A stretch of 64,000 bases of DNA. It comes from Streptomyces anulatus (GTDB lineage Bacteria; Actinomycetota; Actinomycetes; Streptomycetales; Streptomycetaceae). Within the stretch, counting starts at the first letter, position 1. Every line of letters begins with the position of its first letter. The notes under the pieces were generated by a model. That model did not search any database and had not been told where the DNA came from. It saw only the letters and a list, made by a program, of their open reading frames with translations. The position numbers were made by a program, and so were the translations under genes. Positions 17,066 to 26,478 of the stretch are shown here, one piece after another. The DNA is taken from NCBI RefSeq assembly GCF_000721175.1, contig NZ_JOEZ01000037.1, positions 5,239 to 69,238 of the forward strand, read 5' to 3'.

Positions 17066-17680
17066 GTGAAATTTCGCACCAGAAGCTCGGCGATCATCGG
17101 CACGCTCTGCCTCGTGACGTCCCTGGCCCTTTCCACGGCGTCGGCCGACGAGCCCGCCGCCCCGGTCCAGCCGGTGAACGCCTCGCTGACCGAAGTGGCC
17201 AGGGCCCAGGGGCCGTCCGCCGGCACGGCCGGACTTCGATGACACGCTGTGGATAGCCGAACGCGCGGGCACCGTACGGGTCCTGGATGGTTCTGGGTCT
17301 CGGCGAGCCGGTCCTCGACACATAGCGGCGGGAACTACGGCTGGTCCGCCATGGAGGGCACGCATCCCTTCCGGGGCGGCACGGAACCCGCGAACCACGT
17401 CCCGCCGGTCCACGAGTACGACCGTACGGGCCTGGGCTGCTCGGTGACAGGCGGATTCGTCTACCGCGGCGAGGCACTCCCGGACCTTCAGGGGAGCTAT
17501 GTGTTCAGCGACTACTGCGACGGCACGCTGCGTACGCTCCAGATGGCGGACGGCGAGGTGACCGGCGTGGGCGACCTCGGAGTCAGCGGCGGCGAGGTCA
17601 TCTCGTTCGTGGAGGGCGGTGACGGCGAGCTGTACGTGCTCGGCAGCGGTGGCGCCGTCTGGCGCGTCGACCCCGCGTGA
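17066..17680 (+). pseudogene. Secreted sugar (PQQ-type) dehydrogenase, internally deleted
   Basis: The GTG start at 17066 (GGAGG upstream) opens a signal peptide (FRTRSSAIIGTLCLVTSLAL) and a short mature N-terminus ending by 17242. A second frame carries FDDTLWIAERAGTVRVLDG. The third, to 17680, has GGNYGWSAMEGTHPFRGG, YDRTGLGCSVTGGFVYRG and YVFSDYCDGTLRTL, the C-terminal blades of glucose/sorbosone dehydrogenases. About half of the beta-propeller is missing and the frame is broken twice. Confidence 0.75.
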
Positions 17681-17721
17681 GCCGCTGATGCGAGCGGGAG
17701 TCAGCTGCGCGGACCGGTCAC

Positions 17722-17752
17722 GGCCCCGCCGATCATGATGATCGGCGGGGCC
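17722..17752. terminator. Hairpin between sugar dehydrogenase relic and XRE gene
   Basis: A 14-bp stem (GGCCCCGCCGATCA with its complement) and a 3-nt loop, overlapping the last codons of the XRE gene. Likely a shared terminator for the converging genes. Confidence 0.65.
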
Positions 17753-18356
17753 CCGGACCGCTGTCCGGGCGGTCTGACTTCTCCGCGCCCTCGCCGCGCA
17801 GGTGGCCGCGGCGGGCGTCCCGGTCGAAGATGCCCAGCAGCTCGCACGGCCCGCCCTCGGTGCCGATCGCGTGCGGGAGCATGGTGGGGAACTCCGCCGC
17901 CTGGTTCGTCTCGATCCGCAGGCGCCGGTTGCCCAGGAGCAGTATCGCGGTGCCGGAGAGGACGACGAGCCACTCACGGCCCGGATGCGCGCGCAGGCGC
18001 GCCGGGTTGTCGGGCGGCGGCTCGGTCATGCGCCGGCGGATGACGGTCATGCCGGGTTCCGCCTTGATGGGCCACCGCATCTGACCGTGGGCACCGTCGA
18101 TCATCGGGTTCGAGATGATGTCATCGGTCGCGGTCTCGACCAGCTGGTCGAGGGAGGTGTCCAGGGCGCGGGCGAGGGTGACGAGCTGGTCCAGGGCCAG
18201 ACGGCGCCGGCCGTTCTCGATGCGACTGAGTGTGGACTGGCTGATCCTCGCGCGGGTGGCCAGCTCCTCCAGGGACCAGCCCTGGGCCACGCGCAGGGCG
18301 CGGATGCGTTTGCGTACCAGGCTGTCCAGCTCACCATCCTCTTGCGTCATAGGCAT
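17733..18356 (-). CDS. XRE-family regulator with C-terminal cupin
   Basis: 207 aa. The HTH spans about residues 12-65 (LRVAQGWSLEELATRARISQ, STLSRIENGRRRLAL). The cupin barrel spans about 115-190 (HPGREWLVVLSGTAILLLGN, FPTMLPHAIG). The cupin probably senses a small metabolite. It is divergent from a truncated MFS transporter gene at 18441, probably its former target. Starts at 18356 or 18350 are equally possible; neither has a clear ribosome site, and a leaderless transcript is possible. Confidence 0.8.
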   Translation of the reverse strand: MPMTQEDGELDSLVRKRIRALRVAQGWSLEELATRARISQSTLSRIENGRRRLALDQLVTLARALDTSLDQLVETATDDIISNPMIDGAHGQMRWPIKAEPGMTVIRRRMTEPPPDNPARLRAHPGREWLVVLSGTAILLLGNRRLRIETNQAAEFPTMLPHAIGTEGGPCELLGIFDRDARRGHLRGEGAEKSDRPDSGPGPRRSS

Positions 18357-18374
18357 GAGCGTATGCCATTGGTG

Positions 18375-18387
18375 CAAGTCGCACTTG
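18375..18387. promoter_or_regulatory. Candidate operator for XRE-cupin regulator
   Basis: CAAGTCGCACTTG is a 5+3+5 inverted repeat just upstream of the regulator start, in the divergent promoter region. Confidence 0.35.
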
Positions 18388-18440
18388 GCGTCGTCCGCGT
18401 TCGGCCCCGGAAGAGGTGGGCTCGCACGGAAGAGCAATCC

Positions 18441-18780
18441 ATGAGTACGCGCCAGCCCGGTCCGGTGAGCGTCGATCCGAACGATGCCTCGGGCGAGTCC
18501 GGCAAGGGCGTGCCGGACGCGCGTCGGCGCCGCACGACCCCGATCACCGTGTGCCTCGCGCTGATGGCCGTGATCGCCTCGGTCTCGGGGCCCGACGTCA
18601 CCCAGCCCGACCTGGTCGTCGCCTTCGGCGCCTCGCAGAGCACGACCCTGTGGATCATCAACATCTACCCCCTCGGCCTGGCCGCCCTGCCGCTCGGCGC
18701 TATCGGCGACCGGCTCGGCCGCGAGCCCGTGCTGCTGACCGGCCTGACCGTCTTCGAGGGGCACGACGACGGCGGCTTCC
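18441..18780 (+). pseudogene. MFS transporter, N-terminal stub
   Basis: From ATG 18441 the protein has a charged lead, then TTPITVCLALMAVIASVSGP (TM1), WIINIYPLGLAALPLGAIGD (TM2) and RLGREPVLLTGLTVF, the GDRLGR loop being typical of DHA2-type MFS exporters. After about 100 residues of the expected 450-500 it runs into unrelated sequence. Around 18780-18850 another frame reads GNAFGVLPKGPLEPGARD, possibly the tail of a different gene, so this is a deletion junction. Confidence 0.7.
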
Positions 18781-18988
18781 TGGCGATGGTGTCCCGAGGG
18801 CAACGCGTTCGGCGTCCTCCCCAAGGGCCCCTTGGAGCCCGGTGCGAGGGACGCACGGACTGTCTCCGATGACGGGCGCGACGAGCCGCGTTCCCGAGGC
18901 ACATCGTCCGGTACGGCGTCGACCCGCCCAGGTCCGTCCTCGGCCCCGCGTTGCGGCGGGGGCATGGCCGGCACGTACGGTACGGCGG

Positions 18989-19618
18989 GTGAACGAACCG
19001 CTCGAAGCCGTGACCGGCCCCTCTGCGGACGAACGCGTCCGGGCCACGACGACCCGCGTGTTCCTGGCGCTCGCCCCGCCGGACGACGCGAAGGAAGAGC
19101 TGGCGCAGGCGCTGCGACCGGCCTACGACGCCTACCCCCGCCTGCGGTGGAACCGTATCGAGGACTGGCACATCACCCTGGCTTTCCTCGGTGAGCTGCC
19201 GGTCACCGCCGTCCCGCCCCTGATGCCGCCGCTCGCCGCGCTCGCGGCGCGGCAATCGCCCTTGCGGCTGGCGTTGCGCGGCGGCGGGCACTTCGACGAG
19301 CGGGTGCTGTGGTCCGGCGTCACGGGTGACCTCGAAGGGTTGCACCGGCTCGCCACCGACGTACGCGCCCTCGTCAGGGAGTGCGGTGTCGCCTTCCCGG
19401 AGCGGCCGCTCCGGCCCCATCTGACCCTTGCCCGGTCCCGCCGGGGCGATCATGCGGCCACGGTGGAAGCGGCGGCCGGGCTGGCCGGGTTCGCCGGCCG
19501 GAGCTGGGACGCAGGGCGCCTCCATCTGGTCGGCAGCAACATCGGTCGTGGCCCGGGGCCGATCCACTACCGCGACATGGAGGCCTGGGACTTCCGGGGC
19601 GGGGCGGGCGGGGCCTGA
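18989..19618 (+). CDS. thpR: RNA 2',3'-cyclic phosphodiesterase (2H family)
   Basis: 209 aa. The two HxTx signature motifs of the 2H phosphoesterase fold are present: HITLAFLG and HLTLARS. It is related to the archaeal/bacterial 2'-5' RNA ligase ThpR, which hydrolyses 2',3'-cyclic phosphates on RNA. GTG 18989 is the start giving normal family length, since the domain starts TTRVFLALAPPDDAK soon after. Complete and cytosolic, but located just downstream of a rearrangement junction. Confidence 0.8.
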   Translation: MNEPLEAVTGPSADERVRATTTRVFLALAPPDDAKEELAQALRPAYDAYPRLRWNRIEDWHITLAFLGELPVTAVPPLMPPLAALAARQSPLRLALRGGGHFDERVLWSGVTGDLEGLHRLATDVRALVRECGVAFPERPLRPHLTLARSRRGDHAATVEAAAGLAGFAGRSWDAGRLHLVGSNIGRGPGPIHYRDMEAWDFRGGAGGA

Positions 19619-19838
19619 GCGACGCGTCATCCCCATGACAGCGGCAGCGTCGGCCGGGAACCAGAAGAGGCGGCCAGGGTCCGCCTGAAAGTGGATCTTG
19701 ATCTGAGATGATCATCGGGTGGGACTGGAGATCCGGCCGAGAGGCGATGGGCTGTTCTGGAGCCGTTGTTGCCGACCACGCGGATGCGCGGCCGGCCGAC
19801 GGAGTCGGGGAGATGGACGCCGGGGCCGGCGTTCCCGG

Positions 19839-20465
19839 TCACTCGGTCCCGTGCTTCGCGGGCCGGGCGTGCGCCAGCAGAAACTCGGTCGCCCGTGCGA
19901 TGGCCTCGGCGGACGTGCCGTGGACGGCCTCCGACTCGTCCTCCTGCAGGTCCGCGCCCGTGGCGGTGTACCACCAGGCGTCGGCGCCCGGATCGTGGTG
20001 GACAACCGCGTCGCCGCCCGCGTAGTGGAGCGGGATGGACTCGCTGGCGGACTTCTTCGGCACCGCGTGGGGCCACTTGAGGCGGGCCGACTGGCGCTTG
20101 ATGCCGCCCCAGGCCGCGCCGAGCTGCGCGTAACTGGATCCGCCACGCCCGGCGACGGTGGCCGCGCTCTCGGCCAGCCGGTCGACGGACCGCTTGGCTT
20201 CGTAGAGCGACCGCAACACCGCCAGCTGCACATCGGGAGCGGCCATGAGTGCGGCGTCGAAGGGTTTACCGGCGGTGCGATAGGCGAGCGCCCGCGTCGA
20301 GATCCGCTCGGCCAGCGCCTGGGCCGCGGCGAGCACCTGCTCGTCCATGGCGAACGCGTCGCCGTCGCCGGGCTCGTTCCAGGCGGGGTCCACCGGGGTC
20401 AGGACCGTGGGCCAGAAGTTCTCATCGCTCTGATCGGGGGTGGGGATCGCCCTCACATCATCCAT
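19839..20465 (-). CDS. Hypothetical protein, 208 aa
   Basis: Starts MDDVRAIPTPDQSDENFWPT. The middle is helical (DVQLAVLRSLYEAKRSVDRL). The end carries ADAWWYTATGADLQEDESEA and a short helix. No signal peptide or membrane segment. Codon use is normal, and the upstream region is notably A/T-rich with a palindrome, as for a regulated promoter. I do not recognise the family. Confidence 0.6.
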   Translation of the reverse strand: MDDVRAIPTPDQSDENFWPTVLTPVDPAWNEPGDGDAFAMDEQVLAAAQALAERISTRALAYRTAGKPFDAALMAAPDVQLAVLRSLYEAKRSVDRLAESAATVAGRGGSSYAQLGAAWGGIKRQSARLKWPHAVPKKSASESIPLHYAGGDAVVHHDPGADAWWYTATGADLQEDESEAVHGTSAEAIARATEFLLAHARPAKHGTE

Positions 20466-20485
20466 GCGACAATTTTAACTGTCAT

Positions 20486-20497
20486 CGAACAGGTTCG
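20486..20497. promoter_or_regulatory. Palindrome upstream of the 208-aa gene
   Basis: CGAACAGGTTCG: 5-bp arms with a 2-bp centre, in the A/T-rich promoter region. The arms match actinobacterial LexA half-sites but the spacing (2 instead of 4) does not. Confidence 0.35.
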
Positions 20498-20921
20498 CAA
20501 TCATTTATGTCGACTTCCGTCGCCGACAGGTTCACCTGTCACCGATGGAGTCCAGCAGCATCTGACCGACCCATGGAAGGCCGACCTCGTCGCGGCGGCG
20601 GGGAAGCCCGCCGCCGCGGCCACCCGGGACGAACGGCCGGCCGCTGCACCCGAGGCGCCTTCCAGAGCGCCACTCAGGCCGAGCTCCTGCTCCTGCCCCT
20701 GCTCGAAGGATCGACGAACCGCGCACACGCGACCGTCCGGGAACCCGTGACGGAACGGTGGGCGCCGTCCCCAGCGTGGGCGGCCGACGACCCGGCCGCG
20801 CTCGACCGGTTTCGCCCACCTCGCGGCCGACCGGCCCGTGGCCGTACGAATCCTCGACCTCAAAACGGCTGGACCCCGCCACGCGGCGGGCCGTCGTCGA
20901 GCGCACCGCCGACGCCCTGAA
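20498..20921. other. No intact gene; possible coding remnants
   Basis: Scattered plus-strand pieces look protein-like, for example LDPATRRAVVERTADALNQQ near 20870-20930 and LTDPWKADLVAAAGKP near 20560, but they are in different frames. They could be remnants of a small enzyme such as a tautomerase-like protein. I cannot support a gene. Confidence 0.3.
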
Positions 20922-21410
20922 TCAGCAGGCGTCGACGGCCTCCCCCAGGGCGGCGGTGAGGCGGCCCAGGACTTCCTGCAGCCCGAGGACCTCGTCCACG
21001 GACAGGCCGGTGGCGGCCAGCACTCCACGGGGGACGGTCAGCGCGCGGTCGCGCAGTCGCGCACCCTGGTCGGTCAGGTCGATCAGGACGGAGCGTTCGT
21101 CCTCGCGGCTGCGTTCGCGTCGGACCAGTCCGGCCGTCTCCAGGCGCTTGAGCAGCGGCGAGAGGGTTCCGGAGTCCAGATGGAGACGCTCCCCGATGGC
21201 CTTGACCGACTGCGGGCCGTGCTCCCACAGGACCAGCATGACCAGGTACTGCGAGTAGGTGAGACCGAGGCCCTTCAGCGCCTGCCGGTAGAAGCCGCCG
21301 AACGCGCGCGACGCGGCGTGCAGCGAGAAGCAGACCTGGTGGTCCAGCCGCAACAGTTCCGCGTCGGGGACGGCGGCGAGGTCGGGCGAGGCGCTCGGGA
21401 CAGTGGTCAT
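20922..21410 (-). CDS. ohrR: OhrR-type MarR regulator, organic peroxide sensor
   Basis: 162 aa. The MarR winged helix is visible (LTYSQYLVMLVLWEHGPQSV, LDSGTLSPLLKRLETAGLVR, REDERSVLI wing). Cys27 in LRLDHQVCFSLHAASRAF is at the conserved sensing-cysteine position of OhrR; its oxidation releases DNA. It is divergent from ohr at 21524 with two palindromic boxes between, the classical arrangement. Confidence 0.92.
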   Translation of the reverse strand: MTTVPSASPDLAAVPDAELLRLDHQVCFSLHAASRAFGGFYRQALKGLGLTYSQYLVMLVLWEHGPQSVKAIGERLHLDSGTLSPLLKRLETAGLVRRERSREDERSVLIDLTDQGARLRDRALTVPRGVLAATGLSVDEVLGLQEVLGRLTAALGEAVDAC

Positions 21411-21442
21411 GGAACCAGCGTACCGCCGGCCACGTCATTGAG

Positions 21443-21467
21443 TTGTGCACAATTAAGTTGTGTGCAA
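21443..21467. promoter_or_regulatory. OhrR operator, two boxes
   Basis: TTGTGCACAA (21443-21452, a perfect palindrome) and TTGTGTGCAA (21458-21467) lie 5 bp apart in the ohrR-ohr intergenic region. TTGTGCACAA-type boxes are typical OhrR sites in actinobacteria. Confidence 0.75.
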
Positions 21468-21523
21468 TCTTTAGGGCAGTGGCCGCGACCATCCCGGTCG
21501 AGGCTCCGGAGGAGGATCACCCC

Positions 21524-21934
<411 letters not shown>

Positions 21935-21980
21935 TCGCCTCCTTTCCGCTCCGTACCCGCCCAGACCACACCGTTGCCGC

Positions 21981-22019
21981 AGCGGGGGCCGACCGAGCAC
22001 GCCTCGGCCGGCCCCCGCT
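21981..22019. terminator. Terminator after ohr
   Basis: Stem of 17 bp (AGCGGGGGCCGACCGAG with its near-complement, one mismatch) with a 5-nt loop, between the converging ohr and hydrolase genes. Confidence 0.75.
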
Positions 22020-22044
22020 CCTCACGGTGTCAGATAGTCAGTTG

Positions 22045-23583
22045 TCACCCCTTCAAGCGGGCCAGCACCGCGTCCACCGCGCGGTGGACGGCCTCGCGGG
22101 CCCCGTCGACCGGGTCGAGCGTCTCGAAGCCGTGGCGTCCGTCCGGTACGTCGATCACCTCGACGTTCGCTCCGCAGCGGGCGGCCTCGGCCAGGAACTC
22201 TTCGACGGTCGCGGCGATCTCGGCGCTCTCGCGTCCCGCCCGGACCAGCACGAGGGGCAGTTGACCGGCGTGGGAGACCGCCCGGACCGGGTGGAAGCGG
22301 GCGTCGGCCAGTCCCCAGCTCGGCAGCGGCGAGAGGATCGGGTAGTTCGCCGCCACGCAGCGCAGCCACGCCGGGGGCTTCGACAGCCAGTCCGCGGAGA
22401 GCGGGCCCCCGCCCGAGAAGAACCACAGGGCGACCCGGTCCTCGTCCACCCGAGGATCGGCGCGCACCCGCTCCACCGCGTCGGCCACGTCCTCGGCGGC
22501 CGTCCCGTAGTCGGCCACGGAGTGCAGGCGGTGGTCGAGCGTCACGCCCACGGCTCCCTGCCCGGCGACGTGGCGCGCGTATCCCGTCAGGGTCGGCCAG
22601 TCCCGGGGCGTGGGCCGCGCCTCGGCGGGCACCGGTCCGCCGTGCACGAACACCACGGCCGGGTGCGGGCCCGGACCGTCCGGCAGGTACAGGTCGGTGT
22701 TCCCGGTCCGTTCGCGGGGCCGTTCGGGTACGTCGAGGAGGAACGGCCGCAGATGGGCCGGCGGGTGCGTGGCGTCGGCGGAGGTCAGCCTGTGGCCCCC
22801 GCCGGACGCGGCCTCGATCAGGGTCGCGGCCAGCTCGGCTGGGCAGGACAGCATCGGCCAGTGCCCCGTGGGCAGTTCGAAGAGGGCCACCCGGGCCTCG
22901 GCCAGGGCCCGGAGGGCGGGATCGCCGACGTCCACCATGATCTGGAGCATCTCGATGCCCGGTCCGTTGCCGGTGCACAGCACCCCGGTCACGGGCACCG
23001 CGGCCACGGCGCCGGTGAGCCGCAGCGGCTGGAGCAGTGTGCCCAGCGGCTGCGGCGCCGCGAGGGCGGTGAGCCCGTCGAGCGCCGCATCGGAGAGGCC
23101 CGCGGTGCTCCCCCAGCGGGACCAGGCGTCCCGGGCCGGGGGCGGCAGCTCACCGCCGGTGGCCGGCCCCCCGTTTCCGGCGGCGCGCTCCGCCACCTCC
23201 GCGCGCAGGCGCTGGTCGGGTACGGCGGCCAGGGCGGGGACGCCGTCCCTCGGCATCCCGGCGTCCAGGTGGACGATCCGTGCGATCGCCCCGGCCCGCC
23301 GGTCGGCCGCGCCGAGCACCGGGTGGATGCCGTAGTCGTGGCCGACGAGCACGATCTCCCGGCAGGGCTCCGCCGCCACCGAGTCGATGACCGCGAGCAC
23401 GTCGGCGATATGTGTCTCCAGGTCGATGCCCCCGCCTGGGGCGCCGGAACCGCCGGGGCGTCCGCCGAGTCCGGTGAGCGCCGCGATGCGTACCCCGGCG
23501 CCGTCCGCCGTCAGCCGCGCGGCGGTGTCCCGCCACACGTGCGGGCCGGTGAACGCCCCGGCCACCAGGATGAATACGGTCAT
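22045..23583 (-). CDS. Tandem alpha/beta hydrolase, two domains fused
   Basis: 512 aa. Domain 1 (about 1-265) begins TVFILVAGAFTGPHVWRDTA and has GHDYGIHPV at the nucleophile elbow and GHWPML near its end, so Asp is at the nucleophile position. Domain 2 (about 280-512) begins GPHPAVVFVHGGPVPAEARP, with LWFFSGGGPLSADWLS as the Ser elbow and PDGRHGFETLD as the His loop, like dienelactone-hydrolase-type enzymes. Such a head-to-tail fusion of different subfamilies is uncommon. It is divergent from a MerR regulator, probably its controller. Confidence 0.75.
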   Translation of the reverse strand: MTVFILVAGAFTGPHVWRDTAARLTADGAGVRIAALTGLGGRPGGSGAPGGGIDLETHIADVLAVIDSVAAEPCREIVLVGHDYGIHPVLGAADRRAGAIARIVHLDAGMPRDGVPALAAVPDQRLRAEVAERAAGNGGPATGGELPPPARDAWSRWGSTAGLSDAALDGLTALAAPQPLGTLLQPLRLTGAVAAVPVTGVLCTGNGPGIEMLQIMVDVGDPALRALAEARVALFELPTGHWPMLSCPAELAATLIEAASGGGHRLTSADATHPPAHLRPFLLDVPERPRERTGNTDLYLPDGPGPHPAVVFVHGGPVPAEARPTPRDWPTLTGYARHVAGQGAVGVTLDHRLHSVADYGTAAEDVADAVERVRADPRVDEDRVALWFFSGGGPLSADWLSKPPAWLRCVAANYPILSPLPSWGLADARFHPVRAVSHAGQLPLVLVRAGRESAEIAATVEEFLAEAARCGANVEVIDVPDGRHGFETLDPVDGAREAVHRAVDAVLARLKG

Positions 23584-23653
23584 GGTTCCTCCTCGTCACG
23601 TTGTCTCCCGCGCACCGGCCCGATCCCCCGGCAGCGCCTCGCCGGTACCGTAG

Positions 23654-23675
23654 GAACTCCCCCTGGTGGAGGTTC
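23654..23675. promoter_or_regulatory. Possible MerR operator overlapping ribosome site
   Basis: GAACTCC-N8-GAGGTTC is an imperfect dyad (five of seven arm bases pair). Its right arm contains the GGAGG used by the MerR gene. MerR proteins usually bind AACCTCC..GGAGGTT-like dyads within their promoters. Confidence 0.35.
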
Positions 23676-23677
23676 AA

Positions 23678-24775
23678 GTGTTCTCGTCGTACGACGGCCT
23701 GTGCACCATCGGTGAACTCGCCGAGCACGCGGGCGTCAGCGTCAAGACCGTCCGCTTCTACTCGGACCGCGGACTGCTGCCGGAGGCGTCCCGGAGCGTC
23801 GGCGGGCACCGGAGGTACGCCCCGGACGCCGTGGAGCGGCTGGCCATGATCCGCTCCCTGCGCGGCCTCGACCTGCCGGTTCCCGAAGTGCGCCGCATCC
23901 TCGACGAGCAGGACGAGCGGGACGGGGCCGGGACGGAAGGTGCGGGTGGCGCGGGCGGTGCGTTGGAGGACGCCGTGGCCGGCCGGCTGCGCACGCTGGG
24001 GTCCGAGCTCGCGGCGCTGCGCTGGCGGGAGGCCGCGCTCCGGCTGGTGCAGGAGTGCCCGCCGGCCGAACGGCCCGGCCGGCTGCGGCTGGTCGGGGCG
24101 GTCGCCGCCCCGCCGAGCACCGCCTCACTGGCCCGTTTCTGGCGTGCGTGGCTGCCGCCCCGGATGCCTGCCCGCTCCGTCACCGCGTTCCTGGAGGCGG
24201 CGGTGCCGGACCCTCCCGACGATCCCCAACCGGCCCAGGTCCTCGCCTTCGCCCGGCTGCACGCCTTCGTGACCCGTCCGTGCGGCGGCGGGGGCGGTGG
24301 CTCCTGCCAGCCCCGGGCGCACGGTGTCGCGGGGGCTCGTGCGTCGGCCGTGCTGTACGCGGGTCTTGCCGAGGCGTACGACCTGGCGGGCGGGGAACTG
24401 CGCCGAGGTGCGGTGCCCGCTCCCGGTGAGGCGCTGGACGGGTTCGTGGACGCGTACGCCGGCACGTACGGCGCCCACGACACGCCCGGCTTCCGGCGCC
24501 TGCTGGCCGGTCGGCTCGCGACCGATCCGCGCATCGACCGGTACTGGGACCTGACCGCAGAGGTGATCAGCGCTCCCGGCGGCCGCCCCGAGCCGACCCC
24601 GGGTTCCGCGCACGACTGGCTTCTGGCGGCGCTGGAAGCCCAGTTGGAGACGGCGGACGTCCTCGACGGTGCGGGAAGCGCGTGTGCCGGTGCGGGGCAG
24701 GATTCCGCCGCCTCACCCGTACCGGACCAGGCGCGGGCCGTCCCCACCCCGGTGAGCGGGGCGCAGTACGGGTAA
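23678..24775 (+). CDS. MerR-family regulator with large effector domain
   Basis: About 365 aa. The winged helix is at the N-terminus (CTIGELAEHAGVSVKTVRFY, SDRGLLPEASRSVGGHRRY, AVERLAMIRSLRGLDLPVPE), followed by a coiled dimer helix. A long C-terminal part contains a poly-Gly loop (CGGGGGGSC). I prefer the GTG at 23678 because GGAGG lies 5 nt upstream; the GTG at 23666 would sit before that site. It probably controls the divergent tandem hydrolase. The effector is unknown; the two Cys around the Gly run could be sensory (inference). Confidence 0.8.
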   Translation: MFSSYDGLCTIGELAEHAGVSVKTVRFYSDRGLLPEASRSVGGHRRYAPDAVERLAMIRSLRGLDLPVPEVRRILDEQDERDGAGTEGAGGAGGALEDAVAGRLRTLGSELAALRWREAALRLVQECPPAERPGRLRLVGAVAAPPSTASLARFWRAWLPPRMPARSVTAFLEAAVPDPPDDPQPAQVLAFARLHAFVTRPCGGGGGGSCQPRAHGVAGARASAVLYAGLAEAYDLAGGELRRGAVPAPGEALDGFVDAYAGTYGAHDTPGFRRLLAGRLATDPRIDRYWDLTAEVISAPGGRPEPTPGSAHDWLLAALEAQLETADVLDGAGSACAGAGQDSAASPVPDQARAVPTPVSGAQYG

Positions 24776-24960
24776 CGCGCCGCTCTTCACGCCCTCCACC
24801 ACGTCGAGCTCGCACGGTGGGGCAGCCCGCCCTCACCTTCACGGCGTCGGGCCTCGAACCTGCCGTCGGTCCTGTTGAAGCGGGCCGCGCGCAATGGCCT
24901 GGAGGAGCGGGACCGGCCCGGCCGGAGCGGCGGCGACCGGGGTGCGCCACCCAGGCCCGC

Positions 24961-25095
24961 ATGGTCGAGGACGCCGCGGAGGTGCTGCGCGAGCAGGGCG
25001 TCGACCGCACCACGCTGGACGGCATCCGGGACCGCACCGGCACGAGCAGAAGCCGGCTCTTCCCCCACCTCCCCCGGCGGGAAGGTGCGAACTGC
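24961..25095 (+). pseudogene. TetR regulator, N-terminal HTH fragment
   Basis: MVEDAAEVLREQGVDRTTLD with GIRDRTGTSRSRLFPHLP matches the TetR HTH up to the point where Y/F-HFP normally leads into the ligand domain. The sequence then goes out of frame within about 10 residues. No ligand domain remains. Confidence 0.5.
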
Positions 25096-25153
25096 TCCTC
25101 CGCGGCGGACTCCTGGAAGACCACTGCCCCTTTTGGACGCCCGGCCCCTGCGG

Positions 25154-25816
25154 TCAGCCGGCGGCGTGCGGTCCGAAACGTCCGGGGGCCAGGGTCGCCA
25201 GCAGCGAGGTGACCACGAGGTCGGTCGAGGCGGCCATGTCCACGGAGTCCGGCGACAGGAGCCACTGGACCTGGAGGCCGTCCATGACCGCGATGATGGC
25301 GTTGGCCGCGTTGTCGGTCAGGTCCGCCCGCTCGGCGGGCAGTTCGCAGGCCTCGCGCAGGGCGTCGGCGACGAAGGCGCGCAGCCCGTGGTAGCGGTCG
25401 CGGAAGTAGTCCTGGGCGGGGTGGTCGTCGGTGACGGACTCCGCGGAGAGCACCGCGTACAGCCGGACGATGCCCTCGCGTTCGGCGTTGAGCAGCGCGG
25501 TGTTCACCAGGTGGCGCAGGAAGTCCAGCCCGTGGGGGCGGTCGGGGCCGAGGTGCTCGATGTCCTTCTGGTCGCGCAGTTCGAGGACGCTGGTGAGGAG
25601 CAGGGCCTTGGAGCGGAAGTAGTGCAGGACCCCTGCCTGTGTGAGGCCGACCCGGTCCGCGATCTCGGCGAGCGAGGCGTTGTTGTAGCCGCGGGCGGCG
25701 AAGGCGTCCATGGCGATGGTCAGGATGTCCTTCTGTCGCTGCCGGGCTTCCGGGCTGCGCGGCGTGCGGGGCCTGGCAGGAGTGCGTGCCGGTCTGCCCA
25801 CTGACTGGTTGCTCAC
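25154..25816 (-). CDS. TetR/AcrR-family regulator
   Basis: 220 aa. The N-terminal extension is basic and Pro-rich (PARTPARPRTPRSPEARQRQ). The HTH follows (DILTIAMDAFAARGYNNASL, IADRVGLTQAGVLHYFRSK). The C-terminal ligand domain resembles regulators of sugar or glycoside genes. It was probably divergent from a glycoside hydrolase, whose beheaded remnant lies immediately beyond at 25845. Intact and likely expressed; target now unclear. Confidence 0.85.
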   Translation of the reverse strand: MSNQSVGRPARTPARPRTPRSPEARQRQKDILTIAMDAFAARGYNNASLAEIADRVGLTQAGVLHYFRSKALLLTSVLELRDQKDIEHLGPDRPHGLDFLRHLVNTALLNAEREGIVRLYAVLSAESVTDDHPAQDYFRDRYHGLRAFVADALREACELPAERADLTDNAANAIIAVMDGLQVQWLLSPDSVDMAASTDLVVTSLLATLAPGRFGPHAAG

Positions 25817-25844
25817 CGGTTCAGCTTAAGCCTGCCGGAGGCCT

Positions 25845-26478
25845 GGTGAAGATCTTCCGGGCAGCGGGGACCCAGAACCGCGACGGCAGCCGCGCGGCCG
25901 TCGTCGTCAACACCGCTTCCGGGTCGCAGCGGTTCTCCCTGACGGACGACGGCAGGTCGCTCGCGTACACCCTGCCCGCCGGGGCCGTCGCCACCTTCAC
26001 CTGGGACGGGAACGGCGGAACGACCGATCCGCCCGCGGGCTCCGTCGACCCCACCGCGTGGTACCAGGTGCGGAACGCCAACAGCGGGGCCTGCCTCGAC
26101 GCGGCCGACTGGGGTACGGAGAACGGCACCGCGCTGCAGCAGTGGGCCTGCGGGACCGGGGCCAACCAGGGATGGCAGTTCACGCCGACCGACGGCGGCC
26201 ACTACCAGGTGGTCAACCGGCACAACGCGAAGGCCTGGGACGTCGACGGCGGTCCCGGGGCGACCGCCGACGACACCAGGGTGCACCTGTGGTCGTACGA
26301 GGGCGGCGTCAACCAGCAGTGGCGGCCGGAGTCCCTGGCCGGCGGGCGGTACCGCTTCGTCGCCCGCCACAGCGGCAAGTGCCTCGGCGTCGACAACTCC
26401 TCGACGGCCGATGCCGCAAGGCTCTCGCAACAGCCCTGCTCCGACTCCCCGGCCCAGGCGTTCACCCTGGCCGGCTGA
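25845..26478 (+). pseudogene. GH30-type glycosidase C-terminus with ricin-type lectin
   Basis: The open frame lacks a start and the catalytic domain. About 50 residues (GSRAAVVVNTASGSQRFSLT, YTLPAGAVATFTW) match the C-terminal beta-domain of GH30 enzymes. They are followed by a linker and a ricin B / CBM13 trefoil: WYQVRNANSGACLDAADWGT, GTALQQWACGTGANQGW, and RHSGKCLGVDNSSTADAARL ending at 26478. The lectin repeats are intact. The 5' end is cut just before the TetR start, so a deletion has joined the two genes. Confidence 0.75.

Noticed and set aside
20486..20497. LexA (SOS) box upstream of the 208-aa gene
   Set aside because: The arms fit CGAAC/GTTCG but are separated by 2 instead of the usual 4 bases, so I list it only as a generic palindrome.
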